Of a stretch of 12,832 nt of DNA, positions 12,782 to 12,832 are shown piece after piece. Positions within the stretch are counted from its first letter, which is position 1; each line of letters starts with the position of its first letter. A program made the position numbers and the translations under genes. The notes beneath the pieces are model-generated. The model searched no databases, was not told the DNA's origin, and saw nothing but the letters and a program-made list of their open reading frames with translations. Location of the stretch: NCBI GenBank assembly GCA_031254715.1, contig JAIRTY010000597.1, positions 1 to 12,832 on the forward strand, read 5' to 3'. Source of the DNA: Nocardiopsaceae bacterium (GTDB lineage: Bacteria > Actinomycetota > Actinomycetes > Streptosporangiales > Streptosporangiaceae).

Positions 12782-12832
12782 GTGGGTACTGGGGGCACAG
12801 CGGACGGTAAGCGAGGCACGGCGGGCGTGGGT
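12782..12832 (+). CDS. Start of a gene cut by the window end
   Basis: A GTG at 12782 opens 17 codons without a stop to the end of the window, rich in Gly, Thr and Ala. Its support is the well-placed -10 box 6 nt upstream and the divergent arrangement with the lipid kinase. There is too little to assign a family. Confidence 0.35.
   Translation, partial: MGTGGTADGKRGTAGVG

Noticed and set aside
11280..12832. Several long plus- and minus-strand frames over the lipid kinase gene
   Set aside because: They are shadows of the kinase frame in very GC-rich DNA. Only the kinase frame has family motifs.

Overview
The window is high-GC DNA with many GTG starts, compact divergent and convergent gene pairs, weak or absent Shine-Dalgarno sites at several starts, and protein families typical of soil actinomycetes. 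A high-GC actinobacterium of the Streptomyces, Streptosporangium or Frankia type is the best guess. The species cannot be read from the window. No rRNA, tRNA, CRISPR array, phage structural gene or replication origin was seen.

Layout. Bases 1-466 hold no convincing gene but contain a 58-nt block that folds on paper into a contiguous four-stem cloverleaf (111-168), and an operator-like pair of inverted repeats (374-405). Bases 467-1937 are visibly less GC-rich and look accessory. They carry two small orphan membrane proteins (467-937 on + and 1449-1937 on -) separated by a 511-bp gene-free stretch. A minus-strand unit follows: serine hydrolase (3630 to 2539), pyridoxamine-phosphate-oxidase-like flavin or F420 protein (2484 to 1951), then the 162-aa membrane protein (1937 to 1449). 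A perfect 18-bp inverted repeat sits inside the last codons of the middle gene. Across a strongly palindromic intergenic element (3708-3739) lies a divergent SAM methyltransferase (3789-4535).

Bases 4553-6296 hold a second SAM methyltransferase (minus), divergent from a GNAT acetyltransferase, whose stop is 2 nt before the start of a 2H phosphoesterase / 2'-5' RNA ligase-like gene. Next come a TauE/SafE-type exporter (minus) and a divergent DMT-type permease (plus), then a VOC/glyoxalase protein (minus). Behind the VOC gene lies a truncated IS66-type transposase C-terminus that abuts the stop codon of the next membrane protein.

Bases 9080-11225 contain that six-helix membrane protein and a divergent TetR regulator sharing a 53-bp intergenic region with overlapping palindromes. 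This is the classic arrangement for a regulator controlling itself and its divergent neighbour. The TetR gene is followed by an endonuclease/exonuclease/phosphatase-fold hydrolase. It converges on a membrane-anchored diacylglycerol-kinase-type lipid kinase (11280-12644), with an 18-bp tandem repeat between the two. The window ends in what looks like the first 17 codons of a leaderless gene.

The genes do not form one obvious pathway. The window is mostly a mosaic of small enzymes and transporters with local regulators. The most unusual material is non-coding: the cloverleaf, the in-gene hairpin, the 32-bp palindrome, and a 30-bp repeat present twice more than 5 kb apart.
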